From: an uncultured bacterium | GTDB lineage: Bacteria > Acidobacteriota > Thermoanaerobaculia > Multivoradales > JAHEKO01 | NCBI GenBank assembly: GCA_938016625.1 | Contig: CALILB010000393.1 | Span: forward strand, 1-7,613 | Length of the DNA: 7,613 bases | Direction: 5' to 3' | In this document: piece by piece, positions 5,330 to 7,613 of the stretch | Numbering within the stretch: the stretch's first letter is position 1 | How the letters are laid out: every line of letters begins with the position of its first letter | Made by a program: the position numbers and the translations under genes | The notes under the pieces: model-generated | Seen by the model: the letters and a program-made list of their open reading frames with translations, nothing else | Databases searched by the model: none | What the model was told of the DNA's origin: nothing

Positions 5330-6502
5330 CTAGACGGTGCTGAGGAGCAGCGGGGCGCCTAGCTTGTCGGAGTAGATGGGGCGGTAGCGCTCGGCGTTGT
5401 AGAGCTCTTCGACGTCGACCTGACGGGGGCCGAGCGCGGGATCGGGTAGCTCGACGTGGGCATAGCTGCCGTCGCGGATGGCCACCATCCGACCGCTCAC
5501 TCCATCGGCGACCAGGTCGAGGGCGATATTGGCAAAGGTGATCGCCACCATGTGGTCGAGGGAATCGGGGTCGCCGGAGCGCAGATCGTAGGTGAGATCG
5601 CTGGTCATGGTCCCCTCACCAGTGCGCCTTTTCACCTCCGTCGCCAGGGCGTGGCCGATGTCGACCTTCTTGCGATGCCCGTAGGCATCGGCTTCACCGT
5701 ACTCGGCGAGGTCCTGGCCCTTCCACACCGCCCCTTCCGAGGCCACCACCAGCGAGTAGTGGCTGGGGTTGTTGCGCTTGTCCTCCACCAGCAGCTCGCA
5801 TAGATGGTCCAGATCGAATGGGCACTCGGGAATCAGACACCGGGTGGAGGTCACATACCCCGTGTAGAGCGCAGTGAAGCCGGAGTCCCGGCCAAAGATG
5901 CGAAAGATACCGATCCGCTCGTGCGACCCGAGGGTGGTGCGCTGTCGGGTGATGAGGTCCTTGGCACGGGTGATGGCGGTGGAGAAGCCGATGCAGTACT
6001 CGGTGCCCTGGACGTCGTTGTCCATCGTCTTGGGGATGGCAATCACCGGCACGCCCTGCTGATGGAGATGAGACGAGAAGCTGATGGTGTCGTCACCGCC
6101 GATCGTGATCAGGGTGCCGATCCCCAACCGCTCGAGATTCTCCACCACCACGGAAGTGAAGTCGATAACGTCATCCTGCCGTGGCAACCGGGCCAGGGTG
6201 GTCTCGTCCATGTGTTCGGGCACCCTCGAGCTGGTCATCCGCAGGGGGTTGGTGCGCGAAGTGTGCAGCACCGTTCCACCGCTGCGATCGATGGTGCGGG
6301 TGTTCTCGCGGGTCAGACTCCACACATAGGCCGGATCGTCCCCACCGCTCAGATCGGCGTGGGTGAGTCCCTCCCATCCGCGGCGGATGCCGATGACCTT
6401 TCGTCCCATTCCCAGGGCCCGATAGACCACCGACTTGATTACCGAGTTCAGACCCGGGACGTCGCCGCCGCCGGTCAGGATGCCGATAGTGTCGCCAGTC
6501 AT
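5330..6502 (-). CDS. pfp: 6-phosphofructokinase, probably pyrophosphate-dependent
   Basis: A complete 390-residue PFK-A-family enzyme, phosphorylating fructose 6-phosphate to fructose 1,6-bisphosphate in glycolysis. Visible motifs: N-terminal phosphate loop GILTGGGDVPGLN (8-20), G135-G-D-D-T, P157-K-T-M-D161-N-D with the catalytic Asp, FGRDSGFTA (203-211) at the fructose-6-phosphate site, and SEGA (255-258). In family knowledge, ATP-using enzymes have GGDG and PGTIDND (E. coli Gly104 and Gly124), while PPi-using enzymes have Asp and Lys there. This protein has D138 and K158, so it is predicted to use PPi and to work reversibly. Length is slightly above the ~320 residues of E. coli PfkA. The ATG at 6500-6502 is preceded by GAGG with a short 4-nt gap, and a hairpin lies just upstream of that site. 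Enzyme identity is certain; phosphoryl donor is inferred from the two residues. Confidence 0.93.
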   Translation of the reverse strand: MTGDTIGILTGGGDVPGLNSVIKSVVYRALGMGRKVIGIRRGWEGLTHADLSGGDDPAYVWSLTRENTRTIDRSGGTVLHTSRTNPLRMTSSRVPEHMDETTLARLPRQDDVIDFTSVVVENLERLGIGTLITIGGDDTISFSSHLHQQGVPVIAIPKTMDNDVQGTEYCIGFSTAITRAKDLITRQRTTLGSHERIGIFRIFGRDSGFTALYTGYVTSTRCLIPECPFDLDHLCELLVEDKRNNPSHYSLVVASEGAVWKGQDLAEYGEADAYGHRKKVDIGHALATEVKRRTGEGTMTSDLTYDLRSGDPDSLDHMVAITFANIALDLVADGVSGRMVAIRDGSYAHVELPDPALGPRQVDVEELYNAERYRPIYSDKLGAPLLLSTV

Positions 6503-6623
6503 GAATCCTCGTTTCTTCGACCCAGTCGTGCACCTGGGCCGAGTTTCGAAGGCGTAGCCTGCCCTGCGCGGCTGGGTCCCGTCAAGCTACCAGTAGGCAA
6601 TCAATGCCGGCTGACAGCCCGAA
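6503..6623 (-). other. 121-bp spacer between the GT39-like gene and the phosphofructokinase gene
   Basis: The two genes point the same way. Apart from the leader hairpin at 6515-6551, this spacer contains a TTGACG (minus strand 6585-6580) resembling a -35 box, but no -10 hexamer at the right distance. Whether the kinase has its own promoter or shares the upstream transcript cannot be settled from the sequence. Confidence 0.4.
6507..6551 (-). promoter_or_regulatory. Leader hairpin abutting the phosphofructokinase ribosome binding site
   Basis: On the minus strand, CTTCGA (6551-6546) pairs with TCGAAG (6520-6515) and CCCAG (6538-6534) pairs with CTGGG (6525-6521). This gives an 11-bp stem with a 7-nt bulge on one side and an 8-nt loop containing GTGCAC. 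The stem ends 4 nt before the GAGG (6510-6507), which is itself 4 nt before the ATG. Such placement could modulate ribosome access. The pairing is seen in the sequence; regulation is inferred. Confidence 0.45.
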
Positions 6624-6640
6624 TCAGGGGTTATCGGGCT
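6616..6640 (-). terminator. Hairpin spanning the stop codon of the GT39-like gene (weak terminator candidate)
   Basis: On the minus strand AGCCCGA (6640-6634) and TCGGGCT (6622-6616) form a 7-bp stem around an 11-nt loop that includes the TGA stop. No U run follows, so a canonical intrinsic terminator is not supported; it is recorded as a possible attenuating or chance structure. Confidence 0.2.
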
Positions 6641-7613
6641 CTGCGACCACCCCGATCGGAGTGATCCTGATCTCGGACACCTTCATCCGGTTGCGCCGCG
6701 GCCACCCCGGTGCCGGGCCCAGGCTCCACCATGCCTGCCCCTGCTCGAGGTAGGCCTCGAGCTCGATCGTCTCTGGGGTATCGATCATGTGCTCGCGGGT
6801 TTTGCTGCCGAGGACGAGGCGGACCGGCGTCGGTTGCGTCGAGTCCACCCGCGCCGACAACAGATACCGGCCCGGACGCTCGACGACGAGCGGACCCGCG
6901 ATCAGATGTTTGTAGCGGGTGAAGGTAAAGATGCCCTTGGATTTCTGACGCTCGAGCGCGTCGGTGTTGCCCCACAGCTGGCCGGCGAGCTCGACCTCTT
7001 CTCCCGCCAAGCGAGCACCTCGCAGGCGACGACTGCGGTAGACGCGGATCTCGGGACCAAAGGTGGTCAGATCGGGCTCGAAGCGCGCCGTCAGCTCGAA
7101 TTGCGGTCCCTGGAACAGCTCATCGTAGAAAGCGGCCCGCGTGTCGAAACCGGGCCGGCGACGTTGCCGGAAGACCCAGTCGTAGGTGCTGCTCGAGGAG
7201 ACAACATAGTCGTACCTCTTGGCCATCTCCTCTACCGTCATGCCCGTCTTGCACAGGAGCAGATCCCGCTGGTTGGTGTCGAAGTAGACCAGGGGCGGGC
7301 GGAGCATGTTCCACTCACGCAGGATGCGGGTCGAGGGCGAAAGATTGGACTCCATCCAGCCCAGCGCCTCCAGCCGGGTCTCGCCATGACGGGCGGCCCA
7401 GGTGTGGGTCGCCGGCGGCGGCAGCGCAACGAGCACCGCCGCGATCAGTACCAGGGTCGCAACCCGAGCCTCTGGCCACTGGCGACGAACCCTCTCCTCG
7501 AGCCAGACGGCAAAGGTCACCGTGGCCACCCCGGCGGCGATGGCCATGTGGGGCAACAGCGGCATAAAGACCCGCTCGAAGGCGGTCCGCAGCACGGCGC
7601 TGTAGAGAACCAG
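6624..7613 (-). CDS. Membrane glycosyltransferase-like protein (GT39/PMT-like architecture), C-terminal part
   Basis: The frame is open through the right edge, so the 329 visible residues are the C-terminal portion and the start is outside the window. Numbering from the edge, residues 18-38 (LLPHMAIAAGVATVTFAVWL) and 50-65 (VATLVLIAAVLVALPP) are hydrophobic membrane segments. The preceding FERVFMPLLP resembles the 'R..LP..P' entry to the last helices of GT39-type polyprenol-sugar transferases. After the second helix comes a soluble stretch starting LEALGWMESNLSPSTRILRE, like the 'W...N.p.gs.v' start of the extracytoplasmic tail in such proteins. It then runs about 250 residues and ends in a beta-rich region (GRYLLSARVDS, VRLVLGS, WWSLGP) that looks like a carbohydrate-binding-type sandwich. 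Acceptor, donor and catalytic residues are not in view; another polytopic membrane protein with a periplasmic tail is possible. It lies 121 bp upstream of the phosphofructokinase gene on the same strand. Confidence 0.55.
   Translation of the reverse strand: MVLYSAVLRTAFERVFMPLLPHMAIAAGVATVTFAVWLEERVRRQWPEARVATLVLIAAVLVALPPPATHTWAARHGETRLEALGWMESNLSPSTRILREWNMLRPPLVYFDTNQRDLLLCKTGMTVEEMAKRYDYVVSSSSTYDWVFRQRRRPGFDTRAAFYDELFQGPQFELTARFEPDLTTFGPEIRVYRSRRLRGARLAGEEVELAGQLWGNTDALERQKSKGIFTFTRYKHLIAGPLVVERPGRYLLSARVDSTQPTPVRLVLGSKTREHMIDTPETIELEAYLEQGQAWWSLGPAPGWPRRNRMKVSEIRITPIGVVAEPDNP

Noticed and set aside
6551..6585. Sigma-70 promoter for the phosphofructokinase gene built on TTGACG (6585-6580, minus)
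   Set aside because: The hexamer at 17-bp spacing is GCAGGC, and the nearest TA-starting candidate (TACGCC) is 23 bp away, so no credible -10 exists.
5804..6664. A 286-codon plus-strand open frame opposite the phosphofructokinase gene
   Set aside because: It is antisense to a complete, motif-rich enzyme and runs on through the leader into the next gene.
1..7613. tRNA, rRNA, IS transposase, integrase, toxin-antitoxin or defence genes
   Set aside because: Apart from the spacers described, the window is filled by the six genes listed; I saw no cloverleaf, rRNA segment or mobile-element protein signature on either strand.

Overview
The window is high-GC, gene-dense bacterial chromosomal DNA with Shine-Dalgarno-type starts and no phage, IS or plasmid hallmark genes. 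The gene set (aromatic-type PLP decarboxylase, M28 lipoprotein peptidase, a phosphofructokinase with PPi-type motifs, a GT39-like membrane protein) and the dispersed GC-rich inverted repeats suggest a free-living heterotroph. A high-GC Acidobacteriota/Thermoanaerobaculia-like or myxobacteria-like lineage is a guess from style, not a demonstrated placement.

Layout. (1) 2-205 (+): C-terminal tail of a group II PLP-dependent decarboxylase. (2) 210-3865 (-): a tight two-gene operon. The promoter-proximal gene (3865 to 2249, TTG start) encodes an N-terminal Rieske [2Fe-2S] domain fused to the FMN/3Fe-4S synthase domain of glutamate synthase. The second gene (2216 to 210) encodes an N-terminal Rieske domain fused to a complete pyruvate-oxidase/acetolactate-synthase-type ThDP enzyme. 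(3) 3866-3975: a 110-bp divergent promoter region holding mirrored TACGAT hexamers around a copy of a dispersed repeat. (4) 3976-4947 (+): M28 zinc aminopeptidase-like lipoprotein. (5) 4948-5329: a 382-bp convergent non-coding region, with an 8-bp telomere-like G4 tandem repeat followed by a 294-bp structured element bounded by perfect 27-bp inverted repeats. (6) 5330-6502 (-): phosphofructokinase with PPi-type motifs, preceded by a leader hairpin abutting its ribosome binding site. (7) 6624 to the right edge (-): C-terminal part of a membrane glycosyltransferase-like protein.

How the parts may work together. The most unusual unit is the operon: two different redox/C-N metabolism enzymes that each carry their own N-terminal Rieske domain with all four cluster ligands. 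The glutamate-synthase-like protein has no glutaminase domain and no reductase partner gene beside it. The ThDP enzyme lacks the C-terminal membrane tail of PoxB. A reasonable inference is that the Rieske domains serve as built-in electron ports, possibly linking oxidative 2-oxo-acid decarboxylation to a flavin-dependent (amination-type) reaction. Substrates cannot be read from the sequence. The second unusual region is the convergent spacer, which combines G-quadruplex repeats with a MITE/REP-like structured repeat; a near-identical 21-bp piece of that repeat recurs in the divergent promoter.
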